Shown here: one piece after another, positions 24,362 through 34,985 of the stretch
Position numbering within the stretch: position 1 is the first letter of the stretch
How the letters are laid out: each line of letters opens with the position of its first letter
NCBI RefSeq assembly: GCF_902167145.1
Contig: NC_050096.1
Span: 271,892,622-271,956,621, forward strand
Direction: 5' to 3'
Length of the DNA: 64,000 nucleotides
Source of the DNA: Zea mays
Taxonomy: Eukaryota > Streptophyta > Magnoliopsida > Poales > Poaceae
Notes under the pieces: generated by a model
Told to the model about the DNA's origin: nothing
Seen by the model: the letters and a program-made list of their open reading frames with translations, nothing else
Database searches by the model: none
Translations under genes and position numbers: made by a program

Positions 24362-25651
24362 TGTCAGGTACCGTAATTAGGGGTACCCCCAATGCTCCTA
24401 AACACGGCTGGAAAACATCTTCAGAACAAACCATAAACAGCTGATAAAGCATGGTTCAAGTCAAGGCGTCGTCTACCAAGGGACATGACCTCATCCGAGC
24501 CCAGCCTCGGGCAAGGACGGTAGTCCCGGACGTATTCACGCCTCGCCCGAGGGTCCCCTCAGTCAGCAGACGCACCCCCGTTTCACCCGAGGCTAAGCTC
24601 GGGCGAACTTTATCGTACAGCGACCTCGGCCGGATTGCCCTACCAACCGACCGTACCGCATGCGCATTTAATGTGGGGATCGCCTGACACGCGCGCCTCA
24701 GTTGGCAAGGTCGAAGTGACCGCAGTCACTTTGCCCTTTCACTGACCGTTCTGACAGGAAAACAGCACTGTTCGCCCCGCTCCGGCTACTGTGCCAACCA
24801 CCAGGGTAAAACTGACGACAGCAGGTCTCGACCTCCCCCGAGTTCAGCCTCGGGCACAACAAGGAGCTCCGCCTCGCCCGACCCCAGGCCTCAACCTCAG
24901 CCTCGGCCTCGGGAGGAGTCACGACCTTGCCCGACTTCAGCCCCGGCCTCAGGAGAAGTCTCTGCCTCGCCCGACCCCGGCCTCGGACCGACTACGCTAC
25001 AGGGGATACATCATTACCCTACCGCTAGCTAGCCACCCTTTGCTACGAAGGAACAAGACCGGAGTCACATCAAACTACTCCGATAGCAGGTAATGATGGT
25101 TCCCCGCGTGCGACCATGACGTCGATGGCTCTCAGCTCCCTACGGAAGCAAGGAAACGTCAGCAGGATCCATGCCGCACCGCCAGCTGCGCTTCTACAGG
25201 GCTCAAGGCACTTCTCCGCCGGCCATGTTAGCACATGTACAGGGCTCAAGGCACTTCTCCGCCAGCCATGTTAGCGCATAGCTACACCCCCATTGTACAG
25301 CTGGGCATATCCTTGTATCTATAAAAGGAGATGTCCAAGGCCTTCCTAAAGGGAGGGGACAGAGGGCGAAGGCAGGCGAGCAGAGGCAGGCAGAGTAGGA
25401 GAGACGCGGTAGAGGCAGACTCAGACAGCTCACCTCAAGGCCAAACCCTCTCTTTCTCTCTCTCTCTCTCTCGCTCTCGCTCTCGCTCTCTCGCAACGCT
25501 TGTAACCCCTACTACGAGCACCCCGGTGTAAGATAATATAAGCCTCATCCCCCCGCTTGTGTTCCATCTTGCATCAACCCATCTGGGCAGGGACACGCAT
25601 CGACAAATTCACTGGTTGGTTGACGGTCCTCGCGGGTCCGAAACGCCGACA
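24362..25651 (+). repeat. 3' LTR of Gypsy element A
   Basis: This 1290-bp LTR starts TGTCAGGTACCGTAATTAGG (one change from the 5' copy at base 5) and ends GCCGACA. Its TATAAAA box is at 25320-25326. It has a longer CTCTCT microsatellite (25450-25490) than the 5' LTR. Confidence 0.9.
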
Positions 25652-25907
25652 ACATGCAACAATAATCAAAGGTAAATATCATATGTAAAACTAGGCATGT
25701 AAGGTAAAATCTAGATACAGAAAAATAGATACACATATCTAAAACAAGAAATACAATAAATCTAGTTACCTTAGTCATGGGTGGGGAATTTGGGTCCAAA
25801 GTATTCACTAGCCCACTTAGCAGTAGACTCGATCCATTATGATGCATCCCATGATATACATCCCAATTTTGTCAAGTCTCCAAATTCCCCGAAGTCCTTT
25901 GGACTTC

Positions 25908-27375
25908 TCACTTCCCTCTTGGGATCCAAACCTTCTTGGTGCTTTTCACGGCCGAAATAATTTCCTTTGGCACCCAGATGCGTTTGGCCCCTTTTCCTTT
26001 GTTGGCTTGCTTGTTGGCCTTGATTGCTATCACCTTTCCATTCTTTTTCTTCTTGATCAAATATGGTGTAGCAGCCTTTTTATTCACCTTGTTGATGTAG
26101 GTGTTGGAGATTTTGCTTGATGGCTTTGCTTGAGCTCTTGCTTTTGCTTATCCCCGGTCTTCGCCTTGCATTGGTAAGACTTGTGGACTTCCTTGTGGCA
26201 TAGCCTACAAATCACAGTTTTTCCCTCTACAGGCTTGATCACTCCCATAGTGGTGTTGTCCTGAGGAGGTTGGATTTGTTTGGCTTTGCCTTTCTTGTCA
26301 TACAAATCCTTGCCAAGGCGAGCCGCCTCTTGCTTTAATTGCTCATTCTCCATTGCAATCTCATCCAAACATGTTTCTATAACAACATTCTTAACAAGAA
26401 CTTGATTGCAGGGGTTAGAACCATCAAATAAATCAAAACAAGAAGTAGAAGCATCTTTGTTAATAATTTTAGGCATTTCAACCAAAGATACTCCTCGGGT
26501 ACTACCCATGTTTTCTAACTTAGTAGTTAGCTCATTGTTATGTATGCTAAGAATTCCCATCTTTCCTAGTAAATTTTCAATGGCTTCTTGAGAGCTAGCT
26601 AACTTAGCCTTAAGTTTTTCATTCTTTTTAATAAAGACATCATTGGTAGCCGAGGATGGAGCATTAGATTCTAATTGCTCAATTTTAGTTGATAGCTCAC
26701 AATTTAAATTTGCAAATGTTTCAAAATTTTCAAGCAAACATTTATAATCATCTTGAGAGCTAATCAACTTATTTTTCAATGTTTTAATTTGAGCCTTTTG
26801 TTTAGTACATACATCCTCAAAAAATTTAACGGCTTCCGCAAGCTCATCTAAGAAGGGTTTTCCCTCACCTTCATCATCACTACTGCTATCATCACTAGAG
26901 GATGGAATACTCATTTTACCTCTTGCCATAAGGCACTTGTGTGATGACCGTGATGAGCATGATGAGGATTGGTGGTTGCGCGTCCTTGGAGGTTCATCTT
27001 CGCTTGAAGAGTCATCCCAAGTTTTGACACTTGTAAGCGCCTTGTATTTGCTCCTTCCCTTTGTGGGTTCGACCATATTTGAACATATGTCCCTGAAGTG
27101 GCCCTTCTCCTCGCATGTGAAGCATCATCTCTTTCTTTGCTTTTTCCTGTCAATGTTAAAGAGAAGATTCTCGACATGCAGAGGCACACCCATTAGATTA
27201 ATCTTGCAGATCATCCTCATTACCTTTTCAACGCGTGGCATTGTTTCTTTGTCCTCGAAGGATGATGTTGATGGTTGATTATCTTTTTCATCATCACTTT
27301 CTTCTCCTTCCTCTTCTTCACTTGAGGAACTTGGAGTGGGAGCCTTCTTCTTTCATTTGCTCTTTTCATCACATG
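25908..27375 (-). pseudogene. gag: gag remnant of Copia element C
   Basis: Frames on the minus strand show two zinc-knuckle-like motifs: CFTCEEKGHFRDIC near 27105-27145 and CRLCHKEVHKSYQC near 26160-26220. Between them is a long coiled-coil-like region (26250-26900) rich in E, K, L and N. After a frameshift near 26085 the C-terminal end reads IWVPKEII...KKVWIPRGK, with a stop at 25908. The same layout is seen in gag of element D (IWVPKEICTN...KSWVPK). The N-terminal half is deleted at 27376, where gag sequence runs straight into the middle of an LTR. Confidence 0.75.
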
Positions 27376-27587
27376 CAACGGCTCGCACAAGAGCCAAGGG
27401 GTTGTGTGGTTTTTCTAAACTCACTCAACTAACTAGGATTCACCTAGAGCAAGCGCTAATGCGGTCTAACTAACCTAAGCACTTTGCAAAGCACCTATGC
27501 TAATCACCGAGTGATTCTATTAAGCAATTGGGTGTTTGAGCACTTAGAAATGTCTATAATATGCCTTGGTATGTTGCTTGGGCTCCC

Positions 27588-30048
27588 TGTGATACCCAAT
27601 TTTCTGAAAAGAAGTTAAATTTCTTTTTCCCTTTTCTTTCGTGATCTGTGTAGCTGGGGTTTTGGATTTCTTTGTTTTAGGAAGCATTCACCAGTAAAAC
27701 AGTAGAATTCTTGTGAGACATGCGCTGGGGTTGGGAGCAGACGTGAGAGCAAGTTGGGCTGTGGATCTCGATCCGGCCCACTAGTCCCTTCCCTTAACCC
27801 TAGCCGCCCCTCCCCCCTAATCCCCTTTTTGGTTGCAGCCGCCCCCCTTCCCTCTTCCTTGCTTGGCTGCCCCCCTCTCTCCCTCTCCTCTCAAGTGTTT
27901 GCAGCCACACCACCTAACCCTAGCCCCCCCATCTCCTCCTCTCCAAGGTGCCATTCCTTGCCGCTTGGATCTACGTCACGTGGTGCAAGTCCCCAATTAG
28001 TTTTGGTGGAGGGAATAATGGAGGAAGGAAAGGGGGAGAATTCAAGGTGATTTTTGTGATTATCTCTTGTTTATTTGTGCTGCAATTCCATTGAATAGAT
28101 GTTACGTATGCGAATTGGTAGAGATGTTGTCCAGAAATTTAGTGGGTGGGCGAACAGCAGTAGTTCTAGTGATTTCTGGGAATTTTTCGTGGGTAATTAG
28201 TGTGTATCAGTTAGAGAATCATGTAGAGTTTTGTCATACCTTTCCAACGAGTACTTATGCACTCGATTCGGAGTTATATTTTAGTAGATATCGTTGTTTG
28301 AATCCGGGTATGTTGCTGTCCAAAAAACAGATTTGCAGGTGGGCGAACAGCAGTAGTATTGACAGTTTCTGGGGATTTTTCGTGGGAAATTGGTGATAAT
28401 CAGTATGATAATCATGTAGAGCTTTGTTATACCTTTCCAACGAGTACTTATGTGCTCGATTCGGAGTTATATTTTTGTAGATATCGCTGTTTGAATCCGG
28501 GTATGTTGCTGTCCAAAAAAATAGATTTGCAGGTGGGCGAACAGCAGTAGTATTGACAGTTTCTGGGGATTTTTCGTGGGTAATTGGTGATAATCAGTAT
28601 GATAATCATGTAGATCTTTGTCATACCTTTCCAACGAGTACTTATGCGCTCGATTCGGAGTTATATTTTGGTAGATATCGCTGTTTGAATCCGGGTAGGT
28701 TGCGGTCCAAAAACAGATTGCAGGGTTTATCTTGTGGACTGTGTTGGGCTAATTAGATGTTAGAATTTAATTGTAAATTGTATACAAAACTGGTGGGGAA
28801 TTTTATGTAGATGCTTCCGGAGTTTTTGATTGATATCACTGCTGTTATAATTTTAAAGTTATGAAATTATCAAGCAGCGCCGCTGCAATTTGGTGGTGAT
28901 GGGGAGAGTTGTCGCTCGCGACGGGTTGGAATTGTGCGTAGGTGCGGCATTGTTTATTAGCGTTTGTTATGTGAATTTGTGCCCTAAGGTGTGTGTCAAA
29001 AACAGGTGGTGGACTTCCGGATCGTACTTAGTATCATTTCAAATTCCCGGTGAAGGCAAGTAAATATAGTGGTGGTTGCTACCGTTTGGTTTGCATCCTA
29101 TTCCCTGTCATTGAGTAAGGATAAGTTTTAAATATGTTAATCATTGAATTCTATGATGAAGTTTATTTGTTCCAAAGTATTAATTCTCAATTGTCTAATA
29201 TTGTGGATGATCATGATTTGGTAATGATATATGTGGTTGATTCCCATCTTGGATGAAGTTGAAGTATCTTTTTGAATCACGTTATATGAAGTGTTGTAGG
29301 CATGTCATGCACATCGCATCATCCATCTTGCATTGTGAAGTTATGTCGTGATCTTATGGTCCGACCGTACCGGTGCATTTTTAGCATCGTACGTTGCCCG
29401 AAGAGGGGTACGATGCGGCTTCATATCCTTAGAGGTATGAAGGCATAAGTCATCCTTGCATTTGCAGACATTTGCACCCATGATGTATATATGAAGTGTG
29501 ACATTACTATGTTACTATTGTAGTTTCTACCTGCGAGGTGTGGTAATTAGGAGTGTTGTACGTTGTATACGTGCTGCACCTTTGTAATAAGAAGGTTGTG
29601 AAATCAAGTGGTGGTAAAACAATGTTCTTATGTGATTAAACAGATTGATATTATTTTACTTGCTGAGATGTGTCATCTCACTCTTGTATTACTCAATGCA
29701 GGTACTTGATACATGTTGGGAATGAGGGGAGTAGCAACACGTCCACTTTCACTCTCATAATAATGCTGCCCAGGCGTAGCTATGATTTAATTAGAAACTT
29801 GTTGTCAAAGGAAGTTTGTTTTTTAGCTAGTCGTGCGCACTGGTTAATTCAGTTCATGTCGTATGTTTAACTTCCCTTTGCTAGCCGATTAATAATACTT
29901 AGTACGTTTTTGTCATGATATATGTTTATACACTGTTGCCCCCCTATTTATGCAATTTTGCAAAGGAGATGCTGCCGAAATTTTATATAGATGTCAGATG
30001 TGTAGTTCAGTAGCATTCCGAGGTGTTTGTGGAACCCGGGGTGTTACA
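27588..30048. mobile_element. solo LTR, probably of a Tekay/Prem1-like Gypsy element
   Basis: The 2461-bp insertion starts TGTGATACCCAATTTTCTG and ends GGGGTGTTACA. It is flanked by CTCCC on both sides (27583-27587, 30049-30053). It has no gag, pol, primer site or second LTR, as expected after recombination between two LTRs. The TGTGAYACCC start and ~2.5-kb length resemble Del/Tekay chromovirus LTRs; that name is inference. It contains a 193-bp tandem array. Confidence 0.8.
28138..28735. repeat. three-copy ~193-bp tandem repeat inside the solo LTR
   Basis: The phrase GGGCGAACAGCAGTAGT recurs at about 28148, 28341 and 28535 (spacing 193 and 194). Each unit also carries CCTTTCCAACGAGTACTTAT and TTTGAATCCGGGTA. 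The third unit ends with the last such phrase near 28700. The units are highly similar, so the array expanded recently relative to the LTR. Confidence 0.88.
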
Positions 30049-30107
30049 CTCCCACACCTTGAAATGGCTGGTTGGGGGGTATTTATAGCCTCCCCCCACA
30101 ATTATAG

Positions 30108-31681
30108 TGTCGGGGACCATAATTAGGGGTACCCTCAAGACTCCTAATTCTCAGCTGGTAACCCCCATCAGCACAAAGCTGCAAAGGCCTGATGGGTGCG
30201 ACTAAGTCAGGGACCGGTCCATTCGACGGACTCGATCACGCCTCGCACGAGCCCAGCCTCGGGCAAGGGCAGCCGACCCCGGAGGATCTCCGTCTCGCCC
30301 AAGGCCCCCCTCCAGCGACGAACATACTTCCGGCTCGCCCGAGGCCCAGTCTTCGCCAAGAAGCAACCCTGGCCGAATCGCCACGCCAACCGACCAAATC
30401 GCAGAGGCATTTAATGCAAAGGTGGCCTGACACCTTTATCCTGACGCGCGTCCTCCAGTCGACAGAGGCGAAGTAACCGCAGTCACTTCGCCGCTCCACT
30501 GACCGGCCTGACAAAAGGACAGCGCCGCCTGCGCCGCTCCGACTGCTGCGCCGCTCGACAGAGTGAGGCTGATAGGCAATCAGGCCCGGCGTCAGGCACC
30601 ATAGGAAACTCCGCTCCGCCCGACCCAGGGCTCGGACTCGGGCTCAGCCCCGGAAGACGGCGAACTCCGCTCCGCCCGACCCAGGGCTCGGACTCGGGCT
30701 CAGCCCCGGAAGACGGCGAGCTCCACTCCGCCCGACCCAGGGCTCAGACTCGGGCTCAGCCCCGGAAGACGGCGAACTCCGCTCCGCCCGACCCAGGGCT
30801 CGGACTCGGGCTCAGCCCCGGAAGACGACGAACTTCGCTTCGCCCGACCCTAGGGCTCGGACTCAGCCCTGGCCTCAGCTGACGGTCTCCGCCTCGCCCG
30901 ACCCAGGGGCTCGGACTCGACCTCGGCCTCGGAAGACAGACTCGACCCTGACCTCGGAGGAGCCTCCACACCGCCCAACCTAGGGCACGGACCGACCACG
31001 TCAACAGGGGGCGCCATCATTACCCTACCCTAAGCTGACTCAGGCTACGGGAAACAAGACCGGCGTCCCATCTGGCTCGCTCCGCCAGACAAGCAATGAT
31101 GGCGCCCCGCACGCTCTATGACGACAGGTCGACGGCGGCTCTCAGCCCCCTTACGGAAGCAAGAGGACGTCAGCAAGGATTCGACAGCTCCGACAGCTGT
31201 CCTTCCGCCAAGCTTCAGCGCTCCTCCGACGGCCACGACACCACACGAACCGGGTGCCAAAACCTCTCCGGCTGCCACGATGGCATGTACTTAGGGCGCT
31301 AGCTCTCCTCCGCTAGACACGTTAGCACTCTGCTACACCCCCCAATGTACACCTGGATCCTCTCCTTACGCCTATAAAAGGAAGGACCAGGGCCCTCTTA
31401 CAGAGGATTGGCCGCGCGGGGAAGAGGACGGGACGGGCGCTCGCGTGAGGCCGCTCGCTTCCTCTCCCGCGTGGACGCTTGTAACCCCCTACTGCAAGCG
31501 CACCCGACCTGGGTGCGGGACAAGAACACGAAGGCCGCGGGATTTCCACCTCCCTCTCTCGCTCCGGCTGCCCTCTCTTCCCCCCTTCGCGCTCCGTCTC
31601 GCGCCGACCCATCTGGGCTGGGGCACGCGGCGACATTTCACTCGTCGGCCCAGGGACCCCCCCGGTCTCGAAACGCCGACA
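30108..31681 (+). repeat. 5' LTR of Gypsy element B
   Basis: This 1574-bp LTR starts TGTCGGGGACCATAATTAGG and ends GAAACGCCGACA. TATA box TATAAAA is at 31373-31379. The primer-binding region GTTGGCGCGCCAGGTAGGGG follows at 31682. The same LTR family supplied the fragment at 48-757. Confidence 0.92.
30608..30890 (+). repeat. 56-bp tandem repeats in the LTR of element B
   Basis: Five units with a 56-bp period start at about 30608, 30664, 30720, 30776 and 30832. Each reads ACTCCGCTCCGCCCGACCCA then a GGGCTCGGACTCGGGCTCAG-like block. The array lies upstream of the TATA box, in the probable promoter part. A matching array is in the 3' LTR (about 42688-42960). Confidence 0.88.
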
Positions 31682-31741
31682 GTTGGCGCGCCAGGTAGGG
31701 GCCTGCTGCGTGTTAACAAACAGCTTCCCGTCAAGCTCCAG

Positions 31742-34700
31742 ATGGGCAGTCTCCAGCAACCTTTCCAGCCCGGGACGATGCTCCGTTTCGGGAGTCTTGA
31801 GTTCATGTCCCTCGACGGCAGCTACGACATGATACTCCTTCCCCCGCCGTGCGACAGCAACAATGGCGGCCGACAGCCCGCCCGTCGGCGGCGGAATCAA
31901 CGACGCCTTCCCCGCGTGGTGGAAGAACGACATTTGAGCTCACCCCGCCCTCTCCCTCGCCGACGGAGGAGGCGGGGCAACCAAGGCCAAGCAGGAGGCG
32001 GCACCTCGTCGGCTGTCGAGCAAGTCGACGGCGCCGGCGCCCCAGCGGGAAGCGCGTCGGGCATCGACCTCTCGTTTGAGACGAAGACGAGCGCCGTCTC
32101 CCCGCAACACACCAATTCCGAGCAAACAGACGACGCCAGCACGCTCGCGAAAGGCTTGCTGGGCGTCACCCTCGTACCTGAGACGACGGTGCAGTCAGTC
32201 CCTAACGTGACTTCGTCACCGCCCATCGACCAAGAGGTACCCACCGGTTCCCATCTCACGCCCTTTGGATTTAGCCTCAACCCGCCAAGCGACTTCGCTT
32301 TGGCGGACACTCTCGTAGAGGCGAGTCCAAACCCTCTGGGGTTTCGTATGCAGTCACCCTAGGATCGGCTCGCGGACGTCTCGACCTATGGGCCCTCGGG
32401 GTCCGAGGAAGATGACGAGCCCGACTTCTGTTGGGATTTCTCTGGACTTGGCAACCCCAGTGCCATGCGGGACTTCATGACCGCATGTGACTACTGCCTT
32501 TCCGACTGTTTCGACGGTAGCCGCAGCCTCGGCGACGAGGACTGCGGCCCAAGTCGTGAATGTTTCCACGTCGATCTAGGGGTCCCTCCGAAGGCAACCA
32601 TCTCGGTATGCCGGAGAACGGTGATCTCCCTAGGCCTGTGCCACGCGTTGACATCCTACGGGAGCTAGCTATGGTCCCCGTTCCGGTGGGGGGTCATGAC
32701 CCACAGCTCGATCAAATCCGCGGGGTGCCGGCCAGGCTCGACGAGGGAGCAGGAGCACTTGAGCCGATCCGCCGGGACGTCGGGCAGGAATGGGCGGGCC
32801 AACCTCCGGCCGGAGAAGTGCGCCATCTACCCCAGGGTATCCAGCACCGCATCGCCGACGATGTCAGGGTGAGGCCGCCACCCGCTTCCAGTGGGGTCGG
32901 CCAGAACCTGGCTGCAGCAGCAATGCTTCTCCGCGCGATGCCGGAGCCATCAACCACCGAGGGGCGGCGAATCCAGGGAGAGCTCAAGAATCTCCTGGAG
33001 GGTGCCGCGGTCTGACGGGCCGAGAGCTCCGCCTCCCGAAGGCAGGGGTACCCCTCGGAACACCGCGCCGCGACTTCCCGATTCGTGCGGGAAGCCTCGG
33101 TCCACACCGGGCGCACGCGCAACACAGCGCCTGTGGCCCCGGGTCGCCTCGGCAACGAGCACCATCACCGCGACCGTCGGGCCCACCTCGACGAGAGGGT
33201 GCGCCGAGGCTACCACCCCAGGCGTGGGGGACGCTACGATAGCGGGGAGGATCGGAGTCCCTCGCCCGAACCACCCAGTCCGCCGGCTTTCAGCCGCGCC
33301 ATACGACGGGCGCCGTTCCCGACCCGGTTCCGACCCCCGACTACTATCACAAAGTACTCGGGGGAGACGAGACCGGAACTGTGGCTCACAGACTACCGGC
33401 TGGCCTGCCAACTGGGTGGAACGGACGATGACAACCTCATCATCCGCAACCTCCCCCTGTTTCTCTCCGACACCGCTCGAGCCTGGTTGAAGCACCTGCC
33501 TCCAGGGCAGATCTCCAACTGGGACGACCTGGTCCAAGCCTTCGCCGGCAATTTCCAGGGCACGTACGTGCGCCCCGGAAACTCCTGGGACCTCCGAAGC
33601 TGCCGGCAGCAGCCGGGAGAGTCTCTCCGGGACTACATCCGGCGATTCTCGAAGCAGCGCATCGAGCTGCCCAACATCACCGATTCAGATGTCATCGGCG
33701 CGTTCCTCGCCGGCACCACTTGCCGCGACCTGGTCAGCAAGCTGGGTCGAAAGACCCCCACCAGGGCGAGCGAGCTGATGGACATCGCCACCAAGTTCGC
33801 CTCTGGCCAGGAGGCGGTTGAGGCTATCTTCCGGAAGGACAAGCAGCCCCAGGGCCGCCCACCGGAAGACGCCCCCAAGGCGTCAACTCAGCGCGGCGCC
33901 AAGAAGAAGGGCAAGAAGAAGTCGCAAGCGAAACGCGACGCCGCCGATGCGGACCTTGTCGCCGCTGCCGAGTACAAGAACCCTCGGAAACCCCCCGGAG
34001 GTGCCAACCTCTTCGACAAGATGCTCAAGGAGCCGTGCCCCTATCATCAGGGGCCCGTCAAGCACACCCTTGAGGAGTGCGCCATGCTTCGGCGCCACTT
34101 CCACAGGGCCGGGCCACCCGCGGAGGGTGGCAGGGCTCGCGACGACGACAAGAAGGAGGATCACCAGGCAGGAGAGTTCCCCGAGGTCCACGACTGCTTC
34201 ATGATCTACGGTGGGCAAGCGGCGAACGCCTCGGCTCGGCACCGCAAGCAAGAGCGTCGGGAGGTCTGTTCGGTAAAGGTGGCGGCGCCAGTCTACCTAG
34301 ACTGGTCCGACAAGCCCATCACCTTCGACCAAGCCGACCACCCCGACCACGTGCCGAGCCCGGGGAAATACCCGCTCGTTGTCGACCCCGTCATCGGCGA
34401 CGTTAGGCTCACCAAGGTCCTCATGGACGGAGGCAGCAGCCTCAACATCATCTACGCCGAGACCCTCGGGCTCCTGCGTGTTGATCTATCCTCAGTCTGG
34501 GCAGGCGCTGCGCCTTTCCATGGGATCATCCCCGGGAAGCGTGTCTAGCCCCTCGGACGACTCGACCTTCCTGTCTGCTTCGGAACACCCTCCAACTTCC
34601 GAAGGGAGACCCTCACGTTCGAGGTGGTCGGGTTTCGAGGAACCTACCATGCAGTATTGGGGAGGCCATGCTACGCGAAGTTCATGGCCGTCCCCAATTA

Positions 34701-34985
34701 CACCTACCTCAAGCTCAAGATGCCGGGCCCCAACGGGGTCATCACCGTCGGCCCCACGTAAAACACGCGTTCGAATGCGACGTGGAGTGCGTGGAGTACG
34801 CCGAGGCCCTCACCGAATCCGAGGCCCCCATCGCCGACCTGGAGAGCCTCTCTAAGGAGGTGCCAGACGTGAAGCGTCACACCGGCAACTTCGAGCCAGC
34901 GGAGACGGTTAAGTTCGTCCCCCTCGACCCCAGCAGCGACGCCTCCAAGCAGATCCGGATCGGCTCAGAGCTCGATCCCAAATAG
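31742..34985 (+). pseudogene. gag: gag and protease region of Gypsy element B
   Basis: It starts at ATG 31742 (MGSLQQPFQPG), 60 bp after the LTR. In-frame stops at 32360 (W codon in A) and 33014 (R codon in A) break the N-terminal part. A long open frame, 33085-34548, covers the capsid region (RPELWLTDYRLACQLGG, NFQGTYVRPGNSWDLRSC), a basic stretch and CPYHQGPVKHTLEEC. The protease has the intact active-site phrase KVLMDGGSSLNIIYAE. A TAG at 34546 and a small deletion near 34760 follow. The segment ends at TAG 34983, in the same position as in A. Confidence 0.87.

Larger units (their letters stand above)
11934..25651 (+). mobile_element. Tat-type Gypsy element A, complete but decayed
   Basis: The element is 13,718 bp, with LTRs at 11934-13207 and 24362-25651. 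It is flanked by GCATG (left) and ACATG (right), a five-base duplication with one change. The order is LTR, gag, protease, RT, RNase H, a second archaeal-type RNase H and integrase, then a long 3' noncoding part, LTR. The second RNase H and the long 3' region mark the Tat lineage. LTR ends read TGTCGGGTACC...GCCGACA. Coding regions carry many stops. Sampled LTR stretches differ by about 4.4% (14 substitutions in ~315 bp). Confidence 0.9.
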
